NCBI GenBank assembly: GCA_019022495.1
Contig: JAFEKR010000018.1
Coordinates: forward strand, 124,001-188,000
Reading direction: 5' to 3'
Source: Epichloe hybrida
Taxonomy: Eukaryota > Ascomycota > Sordariomycetes > Hypocreales > Clavicipitaceae
DNA length: 64,000 nucleotides
Below are positions 46,551-58,913 of this stretch, piece after piece. The first letter of the stretch is position 1. The number at the start of each line of letters is the position of its first letter. Under the pieces are notes generated by a model. It did not search any database, was not told the DNA's origin, and worked only from the letters and a program-made list of their open reading frames with translations. Position numbers and translations under genes: made by a program.

Positions 46551-49500
46551 GCTCGCGTTGAAATTTGTATCCGAATCCGAAGTGGGCAAGCCTGCAACTC
46601 GTTGACCCGATGAACGAGAATGAACAAAAGACAAACTCGAGGCAGACAAGTAGGATAGCGGAGGTGGGATGGGAAGAAGAGGAAAAATCGTCCAGGACGG
46701 CTTGGAGCAGAATATGGCTGTGACAGGAATTGAGGCGTAATATGTAAGAATGGTTTTGTTGGGTAAGTAACAATCCGTAGGTGTACAGTGCTAGTACAGT
46801 GCTAGGGTGGTGGGTATCAGGGGTAGGGCCTGTGTGGCTAGCGGCGGGACGAGGGGGCAGACAGGGGGCTGAGATCGCAGGCAGTCAGGGATGCCCTTGC
46901 ACCACATGTCAGCTAGAATTAAAGGAGAGCTGGGATAGAAGGTGTCTTTTGGTACTATGTAGAAGCCTATATCGTTCTTTTAGAGTGCAACTTACCCCAT
47001 GTTATTTTCTTAATATTTAGGGATAGTACACTTTGTACAGCTGGTCGCAGCTGTTATACGGAGTACTCCTACATACATGTATGTATGTATGGAGATTAGC
47101 ACCGAAAAGAAGAGAAAGCACAGGCCACGCTTGGCATTTTCAGCACCAGGGGATTCAGAGGGACTGGGCAAGCTTGCGATTGGGAAAAAATGGACATGTT
47201 ACAATCCTATCTCCCGTCGTCGCCTGCTGACCCTGCCAGTGGCGATACATAGCTATCACGGCCGTGGTTTGACACCAATCGGCGACAGCAAAGTCGGCTC
47301 TCAGACTTCAGACTCGCACATGTAAATCAGAGGCCATCAATGGTCGATGCGTAGCCAGATTCACCGCCTCGGTTCGGCCCCCTCGCAGAGCCCCTCCTCC
47401 CCCTTTCTTCCCCTTCTTCAAAAAGATTTGGACGAGGGGCACGTGCCATCCTATTGGCTCCTGCTGCAACCTTGCCCACAGCCGCGAACCCTTTTTTTCT
47501 TTTTTTTCTCTGGCCGCGCCGATCTCCCTCGCTCCTCCACGGCCCACCCGCGCATCACAGTGTCAATCAAGCGGAGGGGAAGAATAGAATAATACTGTGG
47601 CGGGCTGAGGCTCTCCATTGACAATTTGCTGGAATTCAGTTGTTGTGCGAGTGGTTTTGTCTTGTGGTCAAGCGGTTTTGTCGACGCTGCCTGTGTTGCC
47701 AATCAGGCCTCAGACAAGTCATGAGTCATGCATGCACTTCGAAGGGCGGCCACCGGCCACAACAGATGAAACTCGAGGCTCACGGCGATCAAACGACCTT
47801 TTCCAGCCAGCCCGATGCAACTGACACTGTTTTTGGAGCAGCATGCAGGGCGACAGAGCGGAGTGCTAGCACCATGTGTTTTACATTGTTTGCATCCCGC
47901 GCCTGCCCGTGTCCTCAAAGCACTCGGCACAAGCCTTGCGTGGCGCGGTGATGCCGTCGCCTTTTTCTGTTGGGAAAATTGTTGAGCCAAGACACCGGGC
48001 GCGGGCCCGCGGCCCGCAATATATTGCCGCATACATGTAATGCAATGGACTCCGTATCAATGCGGTGTAGCCAATCACCGCTCACCACATTAATCATGGC
48101 TACATCGACTTGCTTATTTACCGACCAGGATAAAAACCCGCGAGCCGCCGCCACAGCCGAGCAAGTTGCATAACACGGACGTACATGTACACGAGCTAGA
48201 TGTGGGGATGGAACAGTCATGGCGCGCTCAGTCGCTGCAACGAAGGCATTCGCATTCGAACTTGTAGGGCATCTCATTGCGACTACATGTAGCAGCCGAT
48301 GCAACAAAGGGCATCATTGCTTGCTGTACAAGGACAGACAGAGCTCAGATGCTGCCACTCCCTGGCTTGTCCGCCTGGCGGTCCTTCAACTCCCGAAGTA
48401 CAAGTTCGCGAGTAACCCCCCGCAGGGTTTTTGATTGCTACCAGAAAAGCGACAAGACTAATCAAAATGCATTGTCTCCAACGGTCCCCACAACACAGTG
48501 CTTCGGGATTCAATCACGTGACCTGGCGCCACGGTCCACCTGGAGGAACGTGCAACGCGGTGGGACGGTTCGACAAAGCCAACAAAAAACCGCACGGTGC
48601 GCTTAAACAACTTTCGAGCGCAGGTACACACCAGGGAAGCACATATCAGAAGCCGACTTTTGCCCCGAGACAAACCCCCCCATCGCTGTCATCGCAGAAT
48701 CACGGCCTCACCGTCCACAGTGCCTCATGAAGGCCCCCTTCCTTTCCACTCTCGCACGGACTCCCGCACGGGACAAGGGCTCGGCAGCAAGTTCTCGACA
48801 ACGTCTCGACACACGTCACGTGGTCATCACGATGTCTCCCCCAGCCAAGTATAATATAAGAAATATAACAATACCTAGGTTCCTAGATGTCTCCCCCAAC
48901 CGAAGCAACGTCAAGTGACCATTCGACTTCTTTGTTCGGTCAAGGCAGCAGAGTACGCAGGATCCGTGACTCAGGAAGAACTGCCTTCCGCGGCTCGGCC
49001 ATCGACGCAATGCGAATAACTGGCTCATCTTGCCACCTTTCTCATTCTCGCTCCGAGCATCTGTACCTTGTCAAATCCGGGCAGATATTATATAGATCAA
49101 GTACACTAGCTAGCTCTAGATAGGGCTATTCATAGTACTCCTGCCGGTTTGTCAACAGGGAACAACACCCTTTTATTCTCAAAAGGAGAAGAAAAACCCC
49201 GATGCTTTCTAGCTTGTCATGGGAAAATTAATCATTGAATTATCCAACAAAAGTGTCCAAGGTCCGTTCAGTACAGCATATGAAGGGTTGCCCGCTAAGA
49301 ATAGAATGTACATATATACCCCAGGTTTGGCGCAGAAAGTAGAAGTAATAGCCGGTGCACTCGACTCATCTCAGGTCAGTACCGGTCTTGCTTCAAGAGG
49401 ACCGATTTTTAGTTGCTTCTCGATCCATCTCAGGCTGTTCAGCTCAGTAGCCAACGTCTGGCTGACGAGTTTGCCCCAGTAAAATGTGTTTACAAGCTTG

Positions 49501-49736
49501 CTGTTCTCCAAGCTCCCTTTGCTCTCGGTGTCGAGCGTAATTGACAACGCCTGGACTCGGCCCAATGCAAGTGTCCCATCCGTCTATAGATCTTGATATA
49601 CATTACCGCTTTGAAACCAATGGAAAAAATATTATGGCCCAGAAATTAAAAAAAGGACGTCATTGGTCGGACCCTTGGATAAAAGGGGCGAAATCGTTCA
49701 AGCATTAGTGGCGGAGTTTCTTTTTGGGGGGGGGGT
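46551..49736. other. Intergenic region, no gene seen
   Basis: This 3.2-kb space between the desaturase promoter and the 3' end of the TBC gene contains several TACATGTA motifs and the tandem GTGCTAGTACAGTGCTAG near 46,787-46,805. Two short AT-rich tracts resembling RIP relics lie at about 48,848-48,890 and 49,083-49,135. Open frames on both strands overlap each other and have no recognisable domains. Confidence 0.55.
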
Positions 49737-51978
49737 TCACGCTTTGCCAGCTTCGCGAATCGCCTTCATAAAGCGCTCTTCGGCTCCAGCTTCGCCCACG
49801 GCGCGAACAGACGACGTTTTCAGATTGGGTTGCGCCATGACTGCCTTGACTTCACGCCCACTCTTACTTCCGAGAAGTGCCATTTCTCGAGATAAGAGCA
49901 GTGCCACAGCCGCACGGACTAGGAGCGCATCGCCCTCGAAAACATAGACATCCCAGAGTCTTGCAGCTTCGTCAATCGCCAGGTGGCCCGTGAATAAGCT
50001 GAGGAATACATCGTTCAAGTAGAGCTCGGGCCTGACATGCGCCAACGTTTTGGTCAAATGTTCATACAGAGGAGCAGACTTGTGACTCAACGTCTGCATG
50101 ACCAAGTTGTATGCAGACATCTGAGCGGTTTCATCGGCGGTATAGAATGATAGCGGAAGTGGTCGGTTGAGCATGTTGGCGAGGGCAATGAATGCTGATT
50201 CGGCGTTGGGCAAGTTCAAAAGAAGCAGGGCCGCAATAGTCTGGTCAATGTGTCAGTGCGACGAAAGAGAAGAGAGAAGATCGAACTGGGGGGGGGGGGA
50301 TTGGCGGCATGGCAAGGTTCGAGTCGGCATGCCCGAGTAAACGTACGTTGCAGCCTGAAATGTAGCCAATGTCGTTCCTGTACATGGCGTATGCACCAAG
50401 AACATCGACTAATGCGCGATGAAGAGGGCCTGTGGCTTCAAAAATGCGCAGATCCTTCCACGTCTTCTCACTTGCATCTCGGCGAATGTGATCAAACCAC
50501 TTGGCACGTCTCACATCTTCTGCGTCTGCTCTATCCGTACGGACACGTTCCTCAAGCTCCTGAGCCCGTGTCAACGCAGTTCGAAAGGTGGCCCCTGACA
50601 GACCAAGCTCGTTCCCTATAGCACGAGCCCAGACAACACCACGGCTTCTAGATGCGACACCACGCCACCACATGTCTCTCGTTCGTCTTTCACGGATTGC
50701 ATCGTTCCATCGGGGGATGATGTCGTTTTCCCATATGTGCATCAGAGCGTCGGCATTATTGTCCTTGGACAAGGTTCTGCTTCTCCTAGCAGCCTCGCGC
50801 CGCTCGTCTGCCTTGGCACTTGCGGCCATCATTTTCTGGTATTCCCGTAGGTGACGTCGTTCTTCGCTGGGGTCTTTCGGTGGGAGCCACGATGGCCGCG
50901 TGCGGCTCAGTACAGCCTCCTTTTCTTTGGAAATGGGGAGAGGGTCCACCATGATGTTCGTTCGTCGCAAGGGCGGTAGTTCAGGTGTGGATGACTTGAC
51001 GCGCTCCTTTCTGTCATAGGTCTGATCATAGGACATCTGACTCGAGTTCCAGGTGTTGGGTCGGACGGATCCTGACGGCCTCCTTGACTGCATCTCTACA
51101 GCTTCGTCGGCGTGCTCCTCCAGCTTCTCGGTCAGTGCCTTGGCCTCTGCGTTGAGATCGGCGAGGGCCAAATTCCAACTATTTGCCCGTAGTTTCAGTG
51201 GGCTTGGGGGCGGTCGCTCTCCAGTGTCTGATTTCCACGACGGGGACCGAAGTGACCCTTGTGCTTGAGCAACTGGGGGCGTGCCATTTCCAACGCTTCG
51301 TACTCGTTCTTTAGGGCCACGGTCAGGCGAAGGTGAAACCGACGGAGCGCGACTCAGGGGACGCTCATGGGCAGGGCGAGGAGATATGGGAACATTGTCG
51401 AGAACTATGTCGTCCGGGATGTCGTCCTCATCATCCTCATCGCATTCGTGTTCAAGTTCCTGCGAACTTTTGCGCCGACTGGTTGACTGCCAACTCTCCC
51501 GTCGTGGCCGAGGCCTGGCAGACGGGTTAATATCTCGGACGCTCAGCGTCAAGCCAGGACTGACACCGCGATTTGGCTGCGATGTTGGTAATGAAGTTGT
51601 GGAATGCCCTCGATTGAGATCCGAGGGGCGCGGATCGGAAAGGCCAGCGAGACTTGTGCTCCTGGGGTTTGATGAATATATATTGGCGTGAAGATTTGGA
51701 AAAGACCGCCGTGGCTTTGGGGCGCGTTTCCCGCCGCCGGCTAGATTACGACCTACGGGGATTGCCAAAGGTGCCGGTCCGGGGCGGGCATTGTTTTTAA
51801 GAGTAATATTGTCATCATCCAGACCGATGTCCTCGAAGTGATTAACATCAGCCAGAACGCTGCCATCGTCGCTGCTGAGTGACTGAAAGGATGAAGATTT
51901 TGAGCTTTTGGATACCGTCATGCCGGGAGGAGATTCGGGGCTGGGAATGGCGTTGCTGACCACTTGTCCGCGGATCAT
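49737..51978 (-). CDS. TBC-domain protein lacking canonical RabGAP fingers
   Basis: Two exons (51978-50347 and 50240-49737; 106-nt intron GTACGT...CAG carrying a 12-base C run) give 711 residues. Residues 1 to about 420 are Ser/Pro/Arg-rich and probably disordered; the TBC fold covers about 430-680 and resembles the TBC1D12/14 type (GPLHRALVDVLGAYAMYRNDIGY). Active RabGAPs use Arg in I-x-x-D-x-x-R and Gln in Y-x-Q. Here these read IRRDASEK (Glu504 in place of Arg, Lys next) and YIS (Ser541 in place of Gln). GAP activity by the usual dual-finger mechanism is therefore unlikely; a Rab-binding scaffold role is inference. The ATG at 51978 is chosen because the frame before it opens with GTG. Confidence 0.88.
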
Positions 51979-54144
51979 GGCTGCATCTCTCAACGTCCGA
52001 CTAGACTCGGTCCAACAGAACAGGGCCACGTCGGCTGCCGCGCGGTGTTATCGTATCCGGGTGAAGCTGACGCAGTCGAGATTCGTGACACCTGTTGCAG
52101 AGGAGGGGAACAATCAGAGTTCGTATCTCGAGACGGATCAGAGGCACGGAGGCGGCGATGGGCGTGTCAGACGAGAGCACGGAGGACGGAAGAAGGGCCG
52201 TGGTGGTGGAGTGGTGATAATAATGATTAAAGCAATGAGTAAGCGAGTGACGTCGGGGGCTCGGTATGACGGAAAAGAGAGGAAGGAGAAGCGATAACAA
52301 GGAGAGTGATTAGTTTAGTCGAATAAAGAGAGGAGAAGCCAGCGCATGATCTGCAAGACGAAAATCGATGACGAGAGGGAGGCAGCAGGAGGAGCACCAA
52401 CGGCGTCGGCGTTGCTCAGATGAAAGGTAGAAAGAGAAAGGTAAGAAAGGTAAGAAAGGTAAGAAAGGCAAGCACTTGCCTGCAGCCAGGGCCAGGGCCC
52501 AGGGGCTTGCCGGTTTGTTGTCGGCAAGCCGAACCGCTCACCAGCCTACATGTATGTATGTTGTATGTATGTACATGTACCTTGTTCTGCGGTAGTGGTA
52601 CGCGGCGGCTTCGCAATGCGCCTGCAAAGCGCCTGCAGTGCACGCTGTACCTCTACTACGGGACGTTGCGGCTACTCCGTTTCTGCCGTATTCGGCCAGC
52701 ACTCAGGCGTAACCAGTACCATCTTGTCTCCTCACCATCGCACTTCTCCCTTCTCCCCACGTCCGATGGTTACATGTATTCTTCTCAGTCCGGCCATGAT
52801 GGATGGTTGGTGCTGCTACCTGCTAGGGTGCTACAAGCTACAATCCCTTGTTGGTGCCCCCTTCCGTGCCCTGTTTTATTTTAGTCTAAAGCCAGCCAAT
52901 TCTCCCAGGCTAGGAGCCAGGAGCCAGTTAGAAGCCCTCCATGGCCGCCGGCCGGTGCGCAAGCATGCGTCAAGATGAATGAAGCCGTTGGTGCCAATGG
53001 CACACTACTTTGATTAGCACCCCATGAGAGGGGGGCGTGATGGGGCGTGAGAGGGGGGTGGTGAAGGGGGATGGCCCGGGCGGGGGAAGCTTCAATTGTG
53101 TACATATGTATGTACCAAGGCGCAGTACCGAGGCGCAGTCGGGCGGGTCTTTCTTCAAAAAGAGGACGACGAAAAACCTCTTCAAGTCAGGCTTGTTTCA
53201 TCTGACTGGGCCTTTCTGGGCACGCTTCTCATTTGAGATGCAAGTTGTGGTACGGCAACGTCCTGCACCACCACAGCCCTTGATACGCCAAGTCAACTGC
53301 AACTGCTCCCCAGGTGGCGCGAGGGATGAACGCCATCTTTCCCGTCCACCTACGGACTACATTCACTTACCTATGTACACATCCGCAGTGAATAGGAAGC
53401 AGAAAACAGCGCTGCGTGAACCTTGACCTTGCCAATCAATATTGACGAGACGCCGCTCGCTGCGCAAGGCAAGCTCATGAAAACCCTGGCCAATAACAGC
53501 TGAAACGTCAGGCACTAATCGGTGCACTCCGATCCTAGTAATAGTCAGTCCATGGCCCACATAAAATCTTAAATGCAAAGTTGAATGATGATGTCCGTAG
53601 GCATTGAAAGGCTTCCTTCCTCTTGGACCGCGTTGAGTATTTCATTTTCCGACGTCAACTTACATCGAAAATGCTGAACCCACGAGACAGTAGTCGCGAT
53701 TCAACCAGCCATTGCTGTGCCGAATGAGTGCTCTGACGAGGAATACAAACTCGGCAAGATAGGCAGCTCTACAGTACAAAATGCTGAAGCAGTCTGTCCA
53801 AGTATTACCAAAGTACCAACTCGCAACACGGCCATGGGAAAGCGAGACCGGAAGCGGAGGTGGAAGCGGAAGCAGAGCTTGCGCAGTGATTACAGAAACG
53901 TGGATTTGAGCAAGGGCTATGCATCGTGACATGCACTTAACAATGAGCCGCTATGCCGAGGCACAGTGGTTGTTGTTTGGCAGACTTGTTGCCGCCGACC
54001 AACCTCGTGCGCTACCATTTCATAGTTTTATCATTCCTCTGGTATCATTACACGCTTTTGTATTTTCCGCTTTTCCTTTTTGCACTCATGAAAAAGATCC
54101 ATCCAGGCCCTATCTACCGCCCGCCAGAAATGGCAAGTTTCTTT
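51979..54144. other. Intergenic region, no gene seen
   Basis: It lies upstream of the TBC gene and downstream of CCT2. It has four 9-bp units AAAGGTAAG (the last AAAGGCAAG, 52437-52472), a TACATGTATGTATG cluster near 52,549-52,580, and G-rich patches near 53,028-53,085. No coding region is convincing. Confidence 0.55.
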
Positions 54145-55973
54145 TCACATCCGCTCGCGTCGTCGAGGGGCGGCTCGGATGATATCGTCGACCCTGAGGA
54201 GAAGCTGAAGAAGAGGTCAGTACAGATATTGTATTGGTAGATATAGGTCGCGATGCCTACCTCAGCTGCTTCGCTGGCGGATGAAACCACTGCTCTCTTA
54301 AGTTTGTAACTTTCAATGACACCCAAGTCACGCATATCAGTCACGTTGCCACCGGGTGTCATCAGATCGAGCCCATATGTGTTCAGGCCATCGTATATGG
54401 TCTTTCGAAGTCTCGACACAAGATCTCCAGAATCCAGGCCAGCGTTGTCGGCAAGGATAGTCGGGAGTTGACGGAGGGCGATGGCGAAACTGGACACTGC
54501 CAGCTGCTTCTTGCCCTCGACACGCGTAGCGGCAGCCTCAATAGCCTTGGCCATGACCATCTCAGCGCACCCACCACCGAGCGTCGTTCTCGGCTCGATG
54601 ACAGTCTGCGAAAGAACAGCCAGGGCGTCGTGCAGGCTCCTCTCTGCCTCATCCAGCAGCTGATCAGTGGCACCTCGCAAGACAATGGTGCAAGCTTCAC
54701 CCGCAGCTACACCAGAGAACTTGATCAATGTGTCTTCGCCGATAATTACCTCCTCAATAACGTCACATTGCCCCAATTTAACCTGCTCGGGGTGATCGAA
54801 TGTAGAAGTAATCTCACCACCGGTTACTAAGGCCAGTCGCTCGATTCCATCAAAGTCGGCGTGCTCGATAGACATGATGCCCGCATCGGTAAACAGCTGT
54901 TCTGGCCAATTGTAAATAAGCTGACGGTTGATAAAGCAGTTGATGCCATGTGCCTTGATTTTGTCAACCTTCGCCTTCATCTTGTCCTTTTCAGCCTTTT
55001 CAAGCTCTGCTAGCTTGCTCGTGGCGCCCACCTTCATTCTGGCTCCAAAGATCTTGACCTTGTCTGTGTCCATGGATGTGTTGGCGACCAGGATCTTGGC
55101 TTTTTCTAATCTCTTGGGCTGGTTGACACCAATCTTCTTATCCAGAATAAAGCCTTCGTCAAGGTAGGACTCCGAGAGCTTCCCTCCAGCCTTCTTGATG
55201 ATCTGAATGTGACTCAAATCTGACGATTTCTTCAATCGGAGTACCGCATCGCAGGCGAGAGTGGCAAAGTGATCCCGATCTTGAGCCAGGACCTTGGAGC
55301 TGAGAGTTGTTCGGGCGATGGAGACAAGATCCTTGCGGAACGCTTCTGGGCTTTTGCTGTGATCAACTGCTGATTCTTCAAGAGCCTTGAGAGCGGCTTG
55401 GCTGGCTATCCGATAGCCTTCAATGATAGTCTGTGGATGAATCTTCTTGTCCACCAGCTTCTCAGCCTCTCTTAGCAGCTCGGCTGCTAAAACAGCGACT
55501 GAAGTTGTTCCGTCACCGACTTCATCGTCTTGGACCTTCGAAAGATTTACCAGAACTTTGGCAGCAGCGTTGTCGAGGGCGATGGACTTGAGAATCGTGG
55601 CACCATCGTTTGTGACCATAATTTCGCCAGTAGAGCTGTCGGACATCAGTATATGCTTTAAGGAAGCTCGACTGTGCAACACAGGGGGCAAGGGGCGTCC
55701 ATAACTTACGCTGATTGCAGGATTTTGTCCATTCCTTTGGGTCCCAGAGTGCTCTTCACCAGGTCACCAACGGCGATAGCTCCCACAAAGGCGGCGAGAC
55801 GCGCATTCTCGCCCTTCTCCTCTGTGGTGCCCTCCTCGAAAATCTGTGTTGGCAAAAAAGACTACATGGCGGGGTTAGCACAGGCAGAGTATCAGCTGAT
55901 GCTCGCTCGCAGATGGTTCTCGCAATACTGCCAAACTTGACTATAACATTTATTATGCTGTGCGACATACCAT
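54145..55973 (-). CDS. CCT2: T-complex protein 1 subunit beta (CCT2)
   Basis: A subunit of the cytosolic TRiC/CCT chaperonin that folds actin, tubulin and other proteins. Four coding exons (55973-55971, 55861-55710, 55635-54261, 54204-54145) give 529 residues against 527 in yeast. The first coding exon is just the ATG, directly followed by GTATGT; exon 2 then reads [20 protein letters not shown], the expected N-terminus. Exon 3 begins by completing [17 protein letters not shown]. Nucleotide-site motifs are LGPKGMDK and [25 protein letters not shown] and GGGCAEM are beta-subunit features. Exon 4 is short ([19 protein letters not shown]). Introns are 109, 74 and 56 nt. It is divergent from eIF3b with 568 bp between the start codons. 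Confidence 0.95.
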
Positions 55974-56541
55974 GACAGGCTGCTCGGCGATGATGCACGA
56001 AGTGAGATAATTGGCCTGGTCGTGAACGTTTGACGTGGAACTTCTCTGTGACCGTTTTCGACAGCAAGACAACAATCTTTTCCCGCGAGCTCCCTAATAT
56101 TCCCAAGAGGGCCGTCGGTAAGGATAAACTGTAGTCCAGCCCAGCTTGCAAACCCGTTAACCCCACCATGGCCACAATGCTACACGTGACTTGCCCCTCG
56201 CCCAACTCGCGGTGAAGGAATATCGCTTCTCCGCCGCACACTTTGGGGAAACTGACGAACACCAAATTTGCGCCAGCGTAAGAGCCTCTGTGAGCTGTGA
56301 GGACTCCCAATCCCAGCCCCCATACTTCTTGACGCCACGTTTGCGACGCATCGAGACCTGTGACGGTGAACAATAGTCTTCTACAACTGAAGTATCGATT
56401 CTGTGCTTCGGAGAATTTGGCTTCCTCTACCAGGAAAACACACGAACAAGCTTGTTCTTACAGAACCTTTCGCCCTCACCTGCCCTCACCTGAGCGGGGC
56501 ATTTCTCTGCACCCCTCCCTCGACGGAGCAAATCGCCCAGC
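55974..56541. promoter_or_regulatory. Shared upstream region of CCT2 and eIF3b
   Basis: The two start codons face away from each other across 568 bp, so both promoters lie here. No TATA box is obvious. A bidirectional arrangement would allow co-regulation of a chaperonin and a translation-initiation gene; this is inferred from geometry only. Confidence 0.6.
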
Positions 56542-58913
56542 ATGGCTCCGTCCTTCGACCACCTGCGCGAGGCCGACCTCGACGATGACGAGTTTAATGA
56601 GGAGGAAATTGACATCTCGGATCTTCGCGAGAAATTTGAGGTTCAGTTAGAGCAAGGTTATGATGCCTTCGTGGTTGTTGACGGCCTTCCCAAAGTCAAT
56701 GAGGAACAAAAACCCAAGTTGGTCAAGTTCTTGCTGAAGAAGCTCAACTCTGTTGGAAGAACAAGGGAGGATTTGATTCACATGCCAATGGATGACAACG
56801 GCGAGTCCATGAGGTTCGATCTTGCGCATCTTTGAAATTGCTTGCTTTTGCATCTTGTTTTGCTAATTACTGGAGGGAGATAGGTTCGCCTTTGTTGAAT
56901 ACTCGTCGCCTGCTGAAGCGGCCGCTGCCACCCGACAGTTAGACATGGTTCCTCTTGATAAGAAGCACACCATGCGTGTGAACAAGATTACCGACATCGA
57001 ACGTTTCGGCGGTGAAGGTCGCGTTGACGAAAAGTATCACCCCCCTCACATCGACGAGTTTACCGAGAAGGAGCATCTCCGATGGTTCATGAAAGACCCC
57101 TCAGGCCGTGGTCGTGACCAGTTTGTCATGTATCGGGGTGAAAGCGTCGGAGTTTTCTGGAACAACGAGAAGGATCAGGCTGAGAACATCGTTGATCGTT
57201 TGCACTGGACCGAAACTTTCTTACAATGGTCGCCCCTCGGCACCTACCTGACGTCAATTCACGCACAAGGTGTTCAACTTTGGGGTGGGCCTTCGTGGTC
57301 TCGACAGGCTAGATTCGCTCATCCATATGTTAATCTTGTTGCGTTCTCACCCACCGAGAGATACCTGGTAACGTGGTCTAACAGACCAATTTCCATTCCC
57401 GACAGTGGCCACCCTGCACTCTCCATCGACGACGATGGCAAGAACTATGTCATTTGGGATATTGCCACTGGTTCCCCATTGCGCTCCTTCGCCAACTTGG
57501 ACGCGCCAAAGGGCGAGGAGGGAAACCCTCCGCCAAAGCAGCAGTGGCCCGCATTCAAGTGGTCCGCAGATGACAAGTATGTTGCTCGTTTAACCCAGGG
57601 CCAATCTATCTCAGTCTACGAGCTGCCACGCATGAATCTTCTGGACAAGACTAGCATCAAGATCGAGGGCGTCATGGACTTTGACTGGGCTCCTGCAACT
57701 CCTCAGCGTGACGGCGTCAAGACCTACGAGCAGCTTTTCTGTTACTGGACACCCGAAATTGGCAGCAACCCTGCCAAGGTCGGTTTGATGAGCATTCCTT
57801 CCAAGGAGATCGTGCGATCGCTCAACCTCTTCAGCGTTAGTGACGCGAAGTTGCACTGGCAGTCAGAAGCCGCCTACCTTTGTGTCAAGGTCGACCGCCA
57901 CTCCAAGTCGAAGAAATCACAAGCCACTACGTTGGAGATATTTCGGATCAAGGAGAAGGGCGTGCCCGTGGAAGTTGTTGACACCATTAAGGACACTGTG
58001 ATCAACTTTGCCTGGGAGCCAAAGGGCGACAGATTTGCCATCATCACTACCACAGAGCCCGTCGGCGTCACTGCTGTGCCGCCCAAGACCGCAGTGTCAT
58101 TCTTCTGCCCCGAAAAGGTCAAAGGTCCCATTGCTGGCAACTTCAAGCATTTGCGTACTCTGGAGAAGAAGAATAGCAACGCTATTTACTGGTCGCCTAG
58201 AGGACGCTTCGTCGTCATTGCTACCATTGCCAACCAGCAGAGCTCTGACCTGGACTTCTTCGACCTTGACTTTGAAGGCGACAAGCCCGAGTCAGACAAG
58301 GAAATGACTGCCAACCTGCAACTGATGAACACGGCTGACCACTATGGCGTTACTGATGTCGAGTGGGACCCTTCTGGTCGATTTGTCGCCACCTGGGCAT
58401 CAGTGTGGAAGCATGCGGTAAGTCTGCAGAGATGTTGAACAGCGTACAAAGATTGCGCAAAACTAACAGTGCGTTCAGATGGAAAACGGTTACCACATCT
58501 ATGACTTCAAGGGCGAGGCTTTACGGGAGGAGCCCATTGAAAAATTCAAGCAGTTCCAATGGCGACCTCGACCCCCAACCCTGTTAACCAAGGAGGAGCA
58601 GAAGCTAGTTCGTAAGAACTTGCGTGAGTACAGTCGCGTCTTCGAGCAGGAAGATGCCGATCGTGGTGCCTCTGCCGACTTGGCTGTTGTTGAAGCACGT
58701 CGCAAAATGCTGGAAGAATGGTACAGCTGGCGTGCCGACGTGGAGGAGGAAGTTTACGAGGATCGTGCCGCGCTTGGATTACCACAAGATCCCCACGCCG
58801 CCTTATTGGCGGCCAAGACCAAATCGATTGAGGGAAGTAGTGACGAGCAGGATCAGGTCATTGAGGAGATTGTGGAAGATGTCTTGGAGGAGAGCGAAGA
58901 GGTTCTGGCATAA
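56542..58913 (+). CDS. PRT1: Translation initiation factor eIF3 subunit b
   Basis: A core scaffold of eIF3, which helps recruit mRNA to the 40S subunit. Three exons (56542-56813, 56884-58417, 58479-58913) give 746 residues, typical of fungi. The acidic N-terminus is followed by an RRM ([13 protein letters not shown] near 40-52; RFAFVEYSS, split by intron 1), a beta-propeller from about 140 to 640 ([33 protein letters not shown]), and a charged helical C-terminus ([21 protein letters not shown]) that in yeast binds other eIF3 subunits. Intron 1 has an unusual GTTCGA donor with the branch-like TGCTAAT; intron 2 has GTAAGT. Retaining intron 1 would stop translation after 97 residues. Confidence 0.95.

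Noticed and set aside
46551..46649. Longer N-terminus for the desaturase
   Set aside because: The upstream frame opens with TTG; the first ATG is at 46550 and gives the usual family length.
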